A stretch of DNA of 64,000 nucleotides, from the NCBI GenBank assembly GCA_022494885.1, contig JAGVSM010004994.1:248001-312000 (forward strand), given 5' to 3'. A program made the translations under genes and the position numbers. Under the pieces are notes generated by a model, which ran no database searches, was not told the DNA's origin, and saw only the letters and a program-made list of their open reading frames with translations. Below are positions 1 through 11,030 of this stretch, in pieces. The DNA comes from Micrasema longulum (lineage: Eukaryota > Arthropoda > Insecta > Trichoptera > Brachycentridae). Numbering within the stretch: position 1 is the first letter of the stretch; every line of letters starts with the position of its first letter.

Positions 1-734
1 ATGTATCATTGAATGGAATGCGGAATGTTTTTGAGCAATTGCATGATTTGAGGAATGAGGAATTCCAGCCCAACCCAAAATTAAATTTGAAAAATGTTTT
101 CGTGTACACGTGAATATTTAAAAATTTTGGAGTAGGATGAAATATCTCAAAAACGCACGCAAAAATAAATAAAAAATGATAAAAATAGTATTCATTTTAA
201 AATCGGAAATAATGACGTCACTCCTTATATCTACGTGTAGTATTTCCGGTTTTCGCTTTAAAGCCCCCGCACCTTGTAAGGAACGTTTTGACCATAGAAA
301 AAAAAGAGTATAATTTGTGATTAGTGATTTGGCGGTGAATAATTCGATTACGATCTACGACCTAAAATCCGGCAAATAATACTTATACATTTCTACCAGA
401 GATTATGTCAACTTTAAAATCGAAACGTTCGTAAAAACAACCATAACATAGAAATGAGCATATTACGATCAACTAAATGAAGTAATCAAAGCAATATTCC
501 ATAGATTCTTGTCAGTTTTGTTATTTGCTGGAGAAATACAACTTACCGCGGTCAGTGAAGGTACGAACGTCAGCCGTTTCATGACGTCACTACTGAAAAG
601 TGACACACTGATTACAGTCATTTGGCGCGGTATTTGATAGATATAACTTTAAAAAATCATATCTTCGTAAATAACGGACAAAAAAATTAAATATATTTTT
701 GCTTAGTTAAATAGTACGTTAATAGAAAAAAATA

Positions 735-955
735 AATTAGAAAACAGTGGAATTCCTCATTACGAATAATTGTGTCTGTATATGTTGGTTTTCGGAAGAT
801 ATCGAAACATTGTTTAAATATTTTAATTGTTAAAGACAAGTCGAGAAATTCTTTACGTAATGAATTGAGGAAATTAAGAAATGTCTGAAGTTCTCGGCCC
901 GACCCTATAAATAAACAAAAAACATCGTCTACATAACGATAAAACCAAAATTGTT
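735..955 (-). pseudogene. Penelope-like element reverse transcriptase fragment
   Basis: Reading the minus strand from 955 down gives FWFYRYVDDVFCLF, which holds the RT active-site motif YVDD. About 35 residues later comes FDIFRKPTYTDTIIRN. The pairing of YRYVDD with an (F/Y)RKPTxTDT block is characteristic of Penelope-like retroelements rather than LINEs. Only about 75 residues survive, against 600 or more in a complete Penelope protein with its GIY-YIG nuclease, so this is a short internal fragment. The upstream side turns into Ile/Lys-rich AT sequence and the downstream side is truncated, so no terminal repeats can be placed. The family call is fairly secure; the clade is not determined. 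Confidence 0.75.
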
Positions 956-1019
956 TTATATTTATTATTATTATTTTTAATTTTTTTTTAATAAAAAGAT
1001 ACTTGTTGAGATTTTTCAA

Positions 1020-1187
1020 TACTTGTGTTTTTATGATTTACCCAAATATTTAATTTTAAGGGCCATTTTCAACGAGTTGTAAATAACTCACTATTAGAAA
1101 ATGGAAATCAAGTTGGGGTAGAGTGGGATTTGAACCACGGACCTTTGGTTCATGAGTCCGAGACACTAGCCACAGGACCACAACCCG
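1020..1187 (-). mobile_element. SINE-C copy 1 (tRNA-derived)
   Basis: On the minus strand a tRNA-like head occupies 1187-1114. It begins GGGTTGTGGTCCTGTGGCTA, has a box-B-like GGTTCAAATCC and ends in CTACCCC, which pairs in part with the 5' GGGT. A body follows that reads roughly TTGATTTCCATTTTCTAATA, then CAACTCGTTGAAAATGGCC and an ATTTGGGTAAAT end. The same head and body recur at 17625-17787, 25877-26047 and 57570-57735. Together the four copies define a tRNA-derived SINE of about 170 bp. The anticodon loop differs between copies (CAT in this one), so the parental tRNA is not identified. This is a retroposed copy, not a functional tRNA gene. Confidence 0.7.
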
Positions 1188-1469
1188 ATTATGTTTCCTT
1201 CTATTTCATGGAAAGTAAAGTCTTAGAGCCAGTTGCGTGAAAAAACGTTGGCAAGTAAAATTACAGCATTGTTACGCTTCTGACAACATTTTGACTGCAA
1301 TAAAAATAGTAACGGGAGGCAACCCATTTTGCCAATTTTACGAAAACGTAACAATTTTGGTGCATTTGACCCTTATACACTTCGTTATTTAGCAAGTTCC
1401 ATCCTTAATCCTTAGTAAACATCTTTGATAAATCTACATTAAATGTTCAATACGTGTAGATCAAAAATC

Positions 1470-1562
1470 GGCGGCTCACGTACCGAAGATTTCGGGTGCG
1501 ATTCCCGGTGAGATCACAAAAATTAAACTGCTCATCTCGGCCGGTCTGTTGTTTTATTGGGC
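1470..1562 (+). mobile_element. SINE-A fragment (tRNA-Val-like family)
   Basis: The box B/T-arm sequence GGGTGCGATTCCCGGTGAGA is followed by a body ending CTCGGCCGGTCTGTTG. Both match the SINE-A copy at 28027-28205, which has GGTTCAATTCCCGGTGAGAA. The 5' half of the tRNA head is lost or too diverged to recognise. It is an old, truncated copy. Confidence 0.5.
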
Positions 1563-3945
1563 AACTACAATGCGCAAAGTGGTTACATTTAAATTTTTGA
1601 TACACTTTTTTTCGAGTAGGTTACAATAGATTTCGAAGTTCTTTATTTTTCTCCAAGGAAGTAACTACCTTCGGAACAGAAAATACCGTATTTTAGTATG
1701 ACACCATTTTCCTCTTCTGTTAGTACCTCACTAAGCTAAGGATTGTCCATCCACGGCAGTTGGTTTACAGAGAGACAAACTTTTTTACGCTTAGGTAGGT
1801 AAATATTATACAAACCATAGTCGGTGTTTAGATCCGTGGATCTGGATGGTAAGTGTAGGTGTACAAAGTGTACATTCCATGGGTATAGATTAATCTCGAA
1901 AAGACGCGTTTCCTAGATCCCTCTGCCAATTTGATACCGTTATCTAGCACCCAGTATTCTAGGGCAAATATACGTATCATGTACGTAAAATCTACTTTAC
2001 ATTCCACCGCTAACTGGTACATTATATAGATTCTTTCTCAGCTTGATAATTAGTTTTTTTTAAATTTTTTTAATAAAATTATACTTACATACGTAAGAAC
2101 AATACAAGTCTAGATCTGTTGGGTATTATTACTAAAGCAAGATGTATTGCGCGCTATTGTATTAATCACGGTTTTAATAAGTAATCCCTATTTGCCATTA
2201 ACGTCTAAGTAACGTTATTAGCCGTCTTTTTCGTACCTTTTATAAAAACAATACTTAACATAAATTATGAGGATTATTTTTAAGTACTGTGTATTCAGTA
2301 AAATTATCTATACGAATGACTTGTTTTCAGTATTCACACATAAACCGGGGAAATCAAATGAGAAATCGTGATCGTAGCTATCTTCTTTAGGGGTTTTAGT
2401 AAAATATAAATTGTGAAAAAAATTATGCCATCACAAAATCACCGCCTCAGTGAGATTTCCCCCGTATTATAATTATTGACGAACGACAAATAAAAAAATA
2501 AGATAATTAAACATATACGCAATATTATGAATTTATTCTTATTTAAAAAACATAAAGAGTAGTACGGAAGCGTAAATGCTGGAAGTTAAAAGTCTTATTT
2601 TAATTTTTTTATTTGTTAATAGACTAATAAACTAAGCCAAAATGATATTTTTTTTTATCAGTGCTATGATTTTTAAAGTTTTGTATTTCTGAAATAACTC
2701 CACGTGTGACGTCAGAGGTTGTTCTCTGCTAGTTCTTCCCATTGAATCGTTTACGGTAAGCCAACCGGATATCCTTTTCAGCTCTCACATCATTGGTTGG
2801 TTCATATGAACCAGTGACGTCAATCAGAGTAGCACGTTTTTATTTAAATATTTTTTATAGTTTTATTCGCACATTTTCAAAAAACTTTGCCGTACAATTA
2901 ATTGGTCTAATTTTTACCGCGCGCAAGAAAACATTTTTTGTATCCAATTTCCCGTAGGGCTGAAGTTCCTCACTGTTTCTAAATAAATTAGTTACATATA
3001 GTAACATAATAAATTGCCCGTTTAAATCGGTGCGGTGCATTGAAATATGTTCCACGAAAAATCATTTCTTCCATATTAGTCGATTCATTCTAAATTTTAT
3101 TGAATGGAAAAAGTGGCAAAATTTATAAAGTTTTTTAACCGTATGGAAAATTATCCTCGGCGTTGTATATTTAAAATACACAACTCTCTCCCCCCTCACC
3201 CCCCCGAGGAGTCTTTATTGCCTTGCAGCAAAACGGTATGATGTAGTTGAAATAAATTGGTTATTATAAAAGTTCCTATACATTATAATATATACGGTTT
3301 TCGAGCAACGGATCACCAAACGCCAGAGACCGCTCGCGGAGTACGTTAAATACTTTGGAAAAGCTCGATTTTCTCGAGAATGGTGCATTTTACAATGGCA
3401 ACTATTGAATATCATAGTATTTTCTAATACTTGAGCCATATTCCAACCTTGGAATTATATATATAACTCTGTATCACAACTTCGACAAAATCACGATTTG
3501 TCTCTCTAAGGCAATGCGTGGTAAAACTAAGTACCTACGATAGATGCGCGAATGTCGAGATCCATACATTGTGTAAGGCTGAGAGTTTCTAAGTTTTAAG
3601 CTAGAGTGACTGTAAATAATAAATGCCATCTATAATTCGGTAAAAAATACAAAGTAAAATTAATTAGATTAAATTATAATGACATGTGATGCAATAGAAT
3701 AACAATCCAAAAAAAGCAAGTTATAAAGTAATAAATAATAAAATTCCAAAGAATACAATGTAAAAAAGATAATCAGATATAAATTAAACAAATTTAGATT
3801 CGTACATAATCAAATATACAAAATAACAGTATCATTAAAATCAACAAAGTAATAGTAAAATACAGTAGTATTGAAAAAACAAAATAAAAGTATCTTTGAA
3901 ATCAATAGAAAAATAATAAATATATACAAACATAAGTGAAATGAT
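1563..3945. other. AT-rich stretch without a recognised gene
   Basis: Apart from the palindromic octamers at 2707 and 2815, I see no recognisable coding, RNA gene or repeat family here. Short open frames are Ile/Lys/Asn/Tyr-rich, as expected from base composition. Confidence 0.5.
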
Positions 3946-4011
3946 AATTGAGATGTGGTTTCTAGAAACTCACTCTGTATAGAGTGAGTTTCTAGAAACC
4001 ACATCTCAATT
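3946..4011. repeat. Perfect 31-bp inverted repeat with a 4-nt loop
   Basis: The arms at 3946-3976 and 3981-4011 are exact reverse complements around the loop GTAT. The stem contains GATGTGGTTTCTAGAAAC. The transcript would fold into a flawless 31-bp hairpin. No target-site duplication or related copy was seen elsewhere. It may be a foldback insertion, a templated-inversion scar or a read or assembly artefact. The perfect stem lacks the bulges usual in miRNA precursors. Confidence 0.9.
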
Positions 4012-4180
4012 TGTATAATAGTGAGAAATAGGAGTAATAAATAATATGCCAAATAAGAGTAAACACTAAATTAAATAATAACAAAAGTACATAATGAAAA
4101 ACATGAAAATATCGAGACATAAAAAGCAAATAAAAGTAAAAGTATGGAAGGAAAGCAGATTTGTCAAATTTTGCATATCG

Positions 4181-4501
4181 CTAATCTCTAACTTTAAAAA
4201 AGTTGACAACCTCGTCCCTATCGTTGTGCAGCAACCAAATGCAAATATTTTTCTTAAATACATTGGCACTTGTGGAGTTTTTCATGGCTGTCGGAAGTTG
4301 ATTGAAAAATTTTGGAGTTAGGAAGGTAAAGTTTCTTTGAGATAGTTTTGAGTGAGTGGCAGGGCCAAGGTAATTCATCCTTCCCGCTGATCGCGTCTGT
4401 ATTTTTTGCTGAGTCCTGACTTTATCTACAGATTTCCAGAAGTTCACAAGTGCCTCTTTAACAAATAGCTGCCGCACATCTAGAACTTTACAATTTTCCA
4501 A
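4181..4501 (-). pseudogene. LINE reverse transcriptase C-terminal remnant
   Basis: The 106-residue minus-strand frame contains RNFTFLTPKFFNQLPTAMKN followed by an F-K-K type segment. This resembles the 'R..F.Y..P..FN.LP..IK' block found after the RT domain at the C-terminus of CR1/jockey-like LINEs. No RT catalytic motif is present, so it is a 5'-truncated or broken copy. At 4581-4600, beyond its N-terminal side, lies a short AAAAT repeat that may be the tail of a different plus-strand insertion. The class call rests on this single block, so it is moderate. Confidence 0.5.
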
Positions 4502-4580
4502 CAGTTCGTTTCAAAAGGAACTTTTTTCATTGTTCTAAGCACGAGTTATATATTTATAAATGTCTGTTGGCTTTCCAATG

Positions 4581-4600
4581 AAATAAAATAAAATAAAATA
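4581..4600 (+). repeat. (AAAAT)n tract, possible LINE tail
   Basis: Four AAAT/AAAAT-type units follow GTTGGCTTTCCAATG. That arrangement is common at insect LINE 3' ends. No plus-strand coding remnant was recognised upstream. Confidence 0.5.
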
Positions 4601-5159
4601 AACTGTGCATTTACCGAAAAAACACATTGCTTAATTGAATATCTTCACTTGCGTTGCTATGCCTATGCTGTAGAATGTGAGGAAAGAAAATGGTAACTTT
4701 GGCTAATATTGATAAAATGGAAGCACTGTGTAGAATTGTCATGCAGTACTTATTGACTATGACAAATTATGAGTTAGTAAAATAAGCATAGAATGTTCCG
4801 TTTCCGTTGAAACTTCCGAATAAAAAGTATAGAAAATGCTCTTCTGCTAAAAGGTAATGTTCTGTAAACATTTTGATACGTCTTATCACGAGGTAGAAAT
4901 TACTATACATTTTTTTGTCCTAGCATTAATTTTCTTTGGTTGTATTTTATCTTAATTGTATGTGTATTTATAAAAAAGAAATTTATTTAGATATTGCGAA
5001 TAAATGGACTGAATAAGTCCGTAAATAAATAAGATAATAGTATAAACATACTATAATCAGAAGTTTCCCTAGGAGCAATTATACCAGAGTAGGGATTTTG
5101 GTAGCGGATGAAATGACTTATGACTTATGCCTGATGCCATTGACGATGGCGATGATCAG

Positions 5160-5400
5160 CTAGGAGATTAGTCCTTCGAGCAGTTCAGCCTGACGTGACA
5201 CACACACTCTCCGGTAGAGCTCGGGTGAAAGCGCTTCTCGCCGGAGCAGAGCTGCTGTAGTCCGCACGTCCGCAGTTTCAGGCCAGATCCGCAGTAGCCG
5301 GCACTCCTGGCTGCCCCAGCCTGCCTTTACATTAGATACGAAGAATGACGAGTCGCGCAACCACCGTCCCACCGTCCCACCGTCCCACCGTCACCGGACT
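5160..5400. other. GC-rich island with a short CCACCGTC tandem array
   Basis: A sharply GC- and CpG-rich block in AT-rich surroundings. At 5361-5392 the 8-mer CCACCGTC is repeated four times. A 70-residue minus-strand frame crosses it but resembles nothing I recognise. It may be a promoter, an untranslated first exon or a repeat remnant; the sequence does not decide. Confidence 0.4.
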
Positions 5401-6036
5401 GAACTAATTGGTAATTGTTTAACTTAACAAGCTCGCGGACTTGCAATAGGCATGTGGCTGGGTAATTTAATTCGCTTCATCTTAAACGAGGAAATGTAGG
5501 ACTCGTTAACGAACAGGTGATCTAAATAGGATTATAGTACCGCTACGCATGCTCCAAGTGCGGAATTAATTATATTTATATACGTAATACACACAAGTAC
5601 TGTAAACGGAAGGAAAATAGTAGTTTCGCTGAAATCAACTGCGGGACCATTGTGTTTGCTTTGCTCTGTCCGGCCATAGCAAACTGTTCTGGACTGTCGA
5701 AGGGCCGGTATGAAGATAATAAACATAAACATCGAAATAACATATTGTCAGAAATTGAATATTTACAACAAAAATTATCTTATGTATAAAAAAAAGTTCC
5801 AACTAAAATATATATATATATTAAAGTAATTTCACGTAGAAATTAAGAAAAATATATTAAAAAAATATGCGATTTAAAAAAAAAATGCTTGTATTTTCCA
5901 AAAACAAAAAACTTAGATTTTGATGCTGCCTTTTTAATGTTCAATCTATTATGTTATCTTTAAATTATTACAGGAAATTTCGGTTCATTACTTAGTCTTT
6001 GTACGAGAATCGATGTAACAAAGTTTGGTCTAAATT

Positions 6037-6260
6037 TTAAAAGACGTAATCTCCCGGTCGAAAGGTGATATTTTTTTATTATTATTAATGTATTTTTTAC
6101 AGAAATACCTTTAAAAATTATTGTTATTATCTAACGAAAGTATAAAAAAAAATTGTTGCGCGATTTTGAAAAAAAATCGTTTTAAAATGGCAAAATCGTA
6201 GATTTCCTCATTTTTCGTGCATTTTATTAGACTACAGCCTTAACTACTAGCCTACTACTA
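6037..6260 (+). repeat. Dispersed repeat Rep-G, copy 1
   Basis: Shared landmarks with 24385-24603, in the same order, are CGTAATCTcCCGGTCGAAA, a GTTATCTAA-like block, a TTGCGCGATTTT-like block and GACTACAGCCTTAAC. The two copies are diverged but collinear over about 220 bp. No terminal inverted repeat or tRNA-like head was found, so the class is undetermined. Confidence 0.5.
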
Positions 6261-6380
6261 AATCGTTTGATAAAAATAGCAAAAACCAAATTCGAATCAT
6301 GGCGCTTTTTTCATTCTTTGAAAAAATAAAAATTCTACAACAAAAGAAAGAATCTATAATATCGTTTTTTCTTCATTTAG

Positions 6381-6492
6381 GTACAGAGGGTTTCGGGTTC
6401 AATTCCCGGTGAGATCACAACTTAAATGTGATAAGTCCGAGCCCGGGTTTTCTGTTACAATTGGGCTTCTCGGCCCGTTGCAAAAATAACGC
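6381..6492 (+). mobile_element. SINE-A fragment
   Basis: GGGTTCAATTCCCGGTGAGA (box B and T arm) is followed by a body with GAGCCCGGGTTTTCTGTTAC and GGGCTTCTCGGCCCGTTG. It aligns with the fuller copy at 28027-28205 from the T arm onward. The 5' tRNA half is missing. Confidence 0.6.
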
Positions 6493-6589
6493 TACAATAT
6501 CACTAATTTCTATATTTTACTTTCATTTTCTCTAACAAGTGTATTTATATATTTTTTGGAGTAGCAACACACCACAGTCACGGACACTC

Positions 6590-6800
6590 GAGAAGACACC
6601 CGAGAAGATAGCGCGCTAGTGCGCTGGCGAAGTTCCGCTTCCCGCACGAAGTCGACCGATCGTATCGTCGTATCGTGGTATCGTCGTATCGCGAGATGTG
6701 AGCGAACCTGGGACCCTCCAGCGCCAGCGCCAGCGCCCGGGTTCGCCGCTTCTTCCCCGGGTACGGCGCCGCCGCCGGCGGCTACAGCGTTTCACTACAT
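6590..6800. other. GC-rich island with ATCGT minirepeats
   Basis: CpG-rich block with an irregular (TATCG/TCG)n run at 6655-6700, then (CCAGCG)n and (GCCGCC)n-like stretches. A 107-residue plus-strand frame begins at 6619 but is low-complexity and matches no family I know. A promoter or first exon is possible but unsupported. Confidence 0.4.
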
Positions 6801-7538
6801 TTTCACGCGGTCAGTTGGGGTGAATATACTTAAACAACTAGAATATAGTACATATATTGATCTAATTAGTTTAGTATGGCGGAAGGCGGAAACTACATCT
6901 CGGAATTGCGCTGTTAAAGGTGTAATAGCAATAAACATTTAATGTATTCTGGGCCCAATAAAACAAGCGCGAACAAATACATAAAATAAGAAAAGAGCGC
7001 CGGAACCCGAAATAAAAATTCTCTTTTATTGGGCGGTAATTTCCATCTCTAATTTACAATTTCATCGCTCTTTTAGATTCGCGATATGTATTAGTGTTAT
7101 TAGTTCCCACCCTTCAATTACTCCGAGGTTATTTATTACGTCAATAGACGTAATTTAATAACGTGCAACATTTCAACTTCAACTTGTATTTTATAGAAGT
7201 ATTACATGTGACAAAATTTTTTATATAGTACTCATACATTGATGTAAAATAAAGTAGACTAGAATTAGTTTTTAAAAAAAAACAAATAATACGTGATAGA
7301 GAATGCGGCGTGTGCGGAAGCAATTCGAAGTTCAACTCGTGCCAATTTGGCCGTCGTTACCATCGATTTGTGACACGGTGCATTGTCTTATGAAAAGAGT
7401 AATTTTTCTTCATCATCATTTAGGGGTCGTTTTCCGCAGTTTCTTCCATCGAACGTACCAATACGCCATATAATATACGCTATTGATGGTTCTTCCTTTC
7501 TTAAGGTAATCAATGAATAAAATATCGCGCGCGTCGAG

Positions 7539-8030
7539 TTGGTGGACTCGGTGGCAAATGAAGCCCGTAACGGTGGTATTATTTCTTGTTTATTTTCTCT
7601 GCCTACATCCGATTACGTTAATGTAATTAAGGTTGGTCCGGGTGACGAATGGAATGAAATTTTCCCAACAAATCATCCCGAAAATATCCTTGTTCGGTGG
7701 TTCGAAGTATCCAAATTAAGAGTGTCCCTCATATGTAGGTTGAGAATTGGCCATACAGTGTTGGCACCACACCTCAAAAGATTTCAAGCAGTGACTTCCG
7801 CTTAGTCGATGTGAAGAGGACGATGAGACTGCAGATCACATTCTATTTAACTGCAGGTTGTTACTTCATGACACATTTTTGATAGACATTTCCTTATTAG
7901 GTCTATCTTTTCCACTTAGTGTTGAGCATCTTCTTTCCCTGAACTGTCTTATGGTCAATAGTGTGATAGTCAAACATGAAAAAATATTTAAGACACGAAG
8001 TATATATTATTGTCAACTGTATCGTCAATA
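7539..8030 (+). pseudogene. I/R1-like LINE RNase H to C-terminal remnant
   Basis: The frame from 7539 begins VDSVANEARNGG, resembling the end of a LINE RNase H domain (NExAD motif). It continues to VSLICRLRIGHTVLAPHL, the well-conserved 'RLRxGHT.L' block that follows RNase H in I, R1 and LOA-type LINEs. A stop at 7803 interrupts it. After a frame change the expected Cys/His region can still be read (DETADHILFNC, then PLSVEHLLSLN), so the copy is frameshifted and inactive. It ends just before the mariner pseudogene at 8080. No poly-A or tandem-repeat tail was found. Confidence 0.7.
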
Positions 8031-8079
8031 ACTATCGCAACAATAATACTTACGTAAATTAAGGCATGTTTCACTCAAA

Positions 8080-8722
8080 TTTGGGTGCTTCACCGAGAAA
8101 ATAATAATATCGTGCGCATCCCAAAATACAGAGGCCAAAACCTTACCAGCTGACATTTGTGATTTTGTTTATACACTGTCACATATCACATGAAAAACAA
8201 TATTTTTATTGCGCTGAAACAGCTCCGAACAGCGCCCTGAATTGTCGACGTGTTTTGTTATATTATCAAGTGTAAGCAAACGCGGTACCCACTTCGAACA
8301 GGATCTGATACACTGCCTTTTGATATCTTTAAGATATCGGCTATCTCGCGCAACTTTAATTTACGATCGACCAAAACTGCTTTGTAGATTTTTTGAGGTT
8401 TTCTAGAACGACTGCCGAATTCGGGCGACCAGATCGTTCAGCATCATCGGTGTCTGTCTACCATTTGTCTCGATGGAGCGGAGTCCAAATAACTTGTCGA
8501 GCTATTGCTTCATTTGAACGGTATTTTTTCCAATTAAAAAGCGATGCTTTCAGGATACGAAATTCCGATTTTTCCGTTGTTTTAAAAATTACAAAAATAG
8601 CGCCACTAAAACCACTGAAACTTGTGATCTAAACCTCAGATTGTTATGAAATTTTGACAAGTATTTTTTGAAGGTTGGCACTTGATAAAAAATACATGGA
8701 TTTGTCAATGGTGACGCCAACT
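8080..8722 (-). pseudogene. mariner transposase pseudogene (mori/irritans-like)
   Basis: Minus-strand reading gives, in order, RTDTDDAERSGRPNS, then KLKLREIADILKISKGSVSD (the second helix-turn-helix of mariner transposases), ELFQRNKNI, and SAGKVLASVFWDAHDI with the conserved WDAH. The part between the first catalytic D region and FWDAH is compressed, and sequence after WDAH is lost, so the C-terminal DD34D half is largely missing. Non-coding sequence at 8640-8722 (CTCAGATTGTTATGAAATTT, GTCAATGGTGACGCCAAC) looks like mariner 5' untranslated and terminal sequence. Stops and frameshifts make it non-functional. It abuts the LINE remnant at 7539-8030. Confidence 0.85.
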
Positions 8723-9638
8723 ATATATCACCCTATGAACTGATCTAGTGATGTAATATATGCAAATAAGTAACAGTTAATTTTTCAACAACATCTCAGG
8801 TTCTGGAGGGATTTTATCAAGATGGTGACCTGAAATATTATCCTTTTTTGTACATATTTATTTCCTACGACAACTACCGAGTAATTATCGAATGTAGTTA
8901 TATGTATTATACTTATATAAGTAAATAGTTGCTAACATTAGTTCTTATGTTTTACTATTAGTCAATGTTTTCTAAATGATTACCGGACAGGAGACAGGAG
9001 AGTCGACATGTCTGAAAACGAATAGCTCCAAAGTTGCAGCGGATAATATAAGACAATGCAGAACGTATCAGGAAGGAAGTAGGAAGTAGACAGTGCCAGT
9101 GGAGGGGGGTTGACGGACAGTACAAACGAGTACTTGGCGTGCAGGAGGCAGACAATGAAGACGTACCCCGCCTGCTAACGCTAATGTCTTTCGTAATGGA
9201 CTTTTAATTGCTGTCTGTGTAAACTGCCCGCAGAGCAAGTGCCCTCGCTCGGTAGGTTCCGTCGGATCTCACGCGAGCTTCGGTAGGCACGAATAGTACA
9301 AAGAGCGGGTCACGATGGTCATAGGCGATACGAGCTCCGGCTTCCCGATTCTCAACACGTGTGAGTGTGCAGGTAAATTAACTTTAGTTGAGACCACGCA
9401 TACATAGTCATTCGCTCTATCTTATCTATATATAGATATATACAATTCTGAATGGTACAAGTGTGTGTTTATTGAACACGTAGGCCCAATTAACACGAAT
9501 CATCCAAATCCACACTGCACGAGAAAATTAGGGTGGATTAACATTTATTATATTTTGTTGTATTTATCTCAAATTTATTCAGGGGCTACTATTAAGTGAA
9601 ACTCCTGCAAAAGGGAATTTAAGAGAAGATTAGTCACC

Positions 9639-11030
9639 TTATTGTGTTTCTTCTTCTATTTCTTCTTCTACTTCTTCTTCAGCCTTATTCTCTCCACTGC
9701 TGGATAAAGGCCTCATCCAAACGTCTCCATTCCTACCTATCACCCGCTATTATCATCCACGTTTTACCGGCAATAGAGGCAATGTCGTCGACCCTTGTTT
9801 TCTGTGGCCTTCCAACACTTCTTTTGTTTGCCCATGGTCTCCACTTTATTATTCTGGGTGTCCACCTGCTATCATTTTGTCTCACCGAGTGTCCTGCCCA
9901 CTGTCATTTCAATTTCACTGCACGATCCATAATATCCACGACTCCAGTTTGGCGCCTTATTTCTTCATTTTTTACTCTGTCTCTTAGACATACACCGAGC
10001 TTCTGTCTTTCCATGGATTGTTGCGTGCATTTTAATTTCTGGCCACTTTTTTGTGTTACAGACATGGTTTCTAGTCCGTATGTTGTCACCATCAATATGC
10101 ACGATTCATTTACTTGTCTTTTCAAGCATATAGGGACTTCTTTATTTTCAAAAATATATTTTAGTTCTCCGAAAGCAGCCCAACTTAGCCCTATTCTTCT
10201 CGGCAACTCCACTGTCTGGTTATCTTTACCAAGTTTGACTTTGTGTCCTAGATATATGTATTCATCAACCACTTCGATTTTATTATTGTTAATGTATGAT
10301 GAGATGCCTGAATGTATGAAGAATGAAAAGTGTCTGAAAGAATTTAAAAATAAATGTATAGGTTACTGTAAGGAAATGTAAATATATATAGATGATGTAA
10401 ATGTACATAATAGTTTATATTAGTTTTAATATAAGCTAACTTAAGAAAAAAAAAAAAAAAAAAAAATATATATCTTGTCCTGTTGGACTCATAATCTTTG
10501 TTTTATGAATATCAATTTCCAAACCAATCCTTTTTGAAGCCTCATGTAGTTCCATAATCATTTCGCCTAGTTCATCCATGTCTTTACTTATGACCATCTG
10601 CGAATCTGAGGTGACTCAAGTACATGCCATCGATCTTTACACCCTTATTTTCTCAATTTAGGGTTTTAAGTAAGTAAGTATATAGGATGTATATCCTCTA
10701 AGGCTAGCGTAAAGAGCTTTGGCGATATCCCCTTGTCTGACACCTTTCTCTGTATTGATTTTATCAGTTTTTGTGTCCTCATCAATCCTTACATCCATGG
10801 TAGCGTTGTCATAAATGAATTTTATTAATCTTATGTATCTAGAATCAACTCGGGCATTTTGCAATGTTTCAATAACAGCCTATTTTTCAACTGAGTCAAG
10901 CGCTTTTCGATAGTCGATAAAAGCTAATTGTAGTGTTATGTTGTATTCAGTTGACTTTTCTGAGTAGTCGAATTGATTGGATGTGGCCTCTAGTTCCAAA
11001 ACCTTCGCGAAAGCTTATTGCGTTTGCCTG
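9639..11030 (-). pseudogene. RTE-like non-LTR retrotransposon pseudogene (RTE-2)
   Basis: On the minus strand, starting near 11020: AGFREGFGTRGHIQSI, FIDYRKALDSVE (RT block with the first catalytic D), GVRQGD, LSHLRFAD followed by a damaged second Asp (small deletion), then DMDELGEMIMELHEASKRIG. After the nested insertion at 10291-10466 come EVVDEYIYLGHKVKLG, DRVKNEEIRRQTGV, and finally WAGHSVRQ and a GRPQKTR motif near 9800. The order is that of the palm, thumb and C-terminus of RTE-type RTs. The endonuclease half is absent (5' truncation). The 3' end at 9639-9690 is a GAA/GAAGAA-like tract, in keeping with RTE tails. Frameshifts and stops are numerous. Confidence 0.8.
10291..10466 (+). mobile_element. 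Nested 5'-truncated LINE 3' end with poly-A tail
   Basis: The segment encodes MYDEMPECMKNEKCLKEF and ends CIGYCKEM followed by a stop. A 3' UTR (ATATATAGATGATGTAAATG, AATATAAGCTAACTTAAG) and an A21 run at 10446-10466 follow. The same C-terminus and UTR occur at 56574-56745, so both belong to one CR1/jockey-like family. It sits inside the RTE-2 pseudogene in the opposite orientation: RTE-2 coding stops at 10467 (SPTGQDIY) and resumes at 10290 (NNNKIEVVDEY). It is therefore younger than RTE-2. No clear target-site duplication is visible. Confidence 0.85.

Larger units (their letters stand above)
213..2822. promoter_or_regulatory. Cluster of four TGACGTCA (CRE-type) palindromes
   Basis: Perfect 8-bp TGACGTCA sites lie at 213-220, 582-589, 2707-2714 and 2815-2822. 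Only two more were noticed in the rest of the window (near 24042 and 50634). This octamer is the full cAMP-response element bound by CREB/ATF bZIP proteins. The excess in the first 3 kb is seen directly; a regulatory role is inference. The sites do not sit in an obvious shared repeat, and no promoter or gene start was recognised beside them. Confidence 0.3.

Noticed and set aside
4094..4321. 75-residue plus-strand frame
   Set aside because: It overlaps the LINE C-terminal remnant on the minus strand, which has the recognisable block. This frame is Lys/Ile/Phe-rich and without motif.
9644..10381. 245-residue plus-strand open frame
   Set aside because: It is the antisense of the RTE-2 pseudogene and its nested LINE, and the plus-strand reading is Phe/Leu/Cys/Ser-rich shadow sequence.
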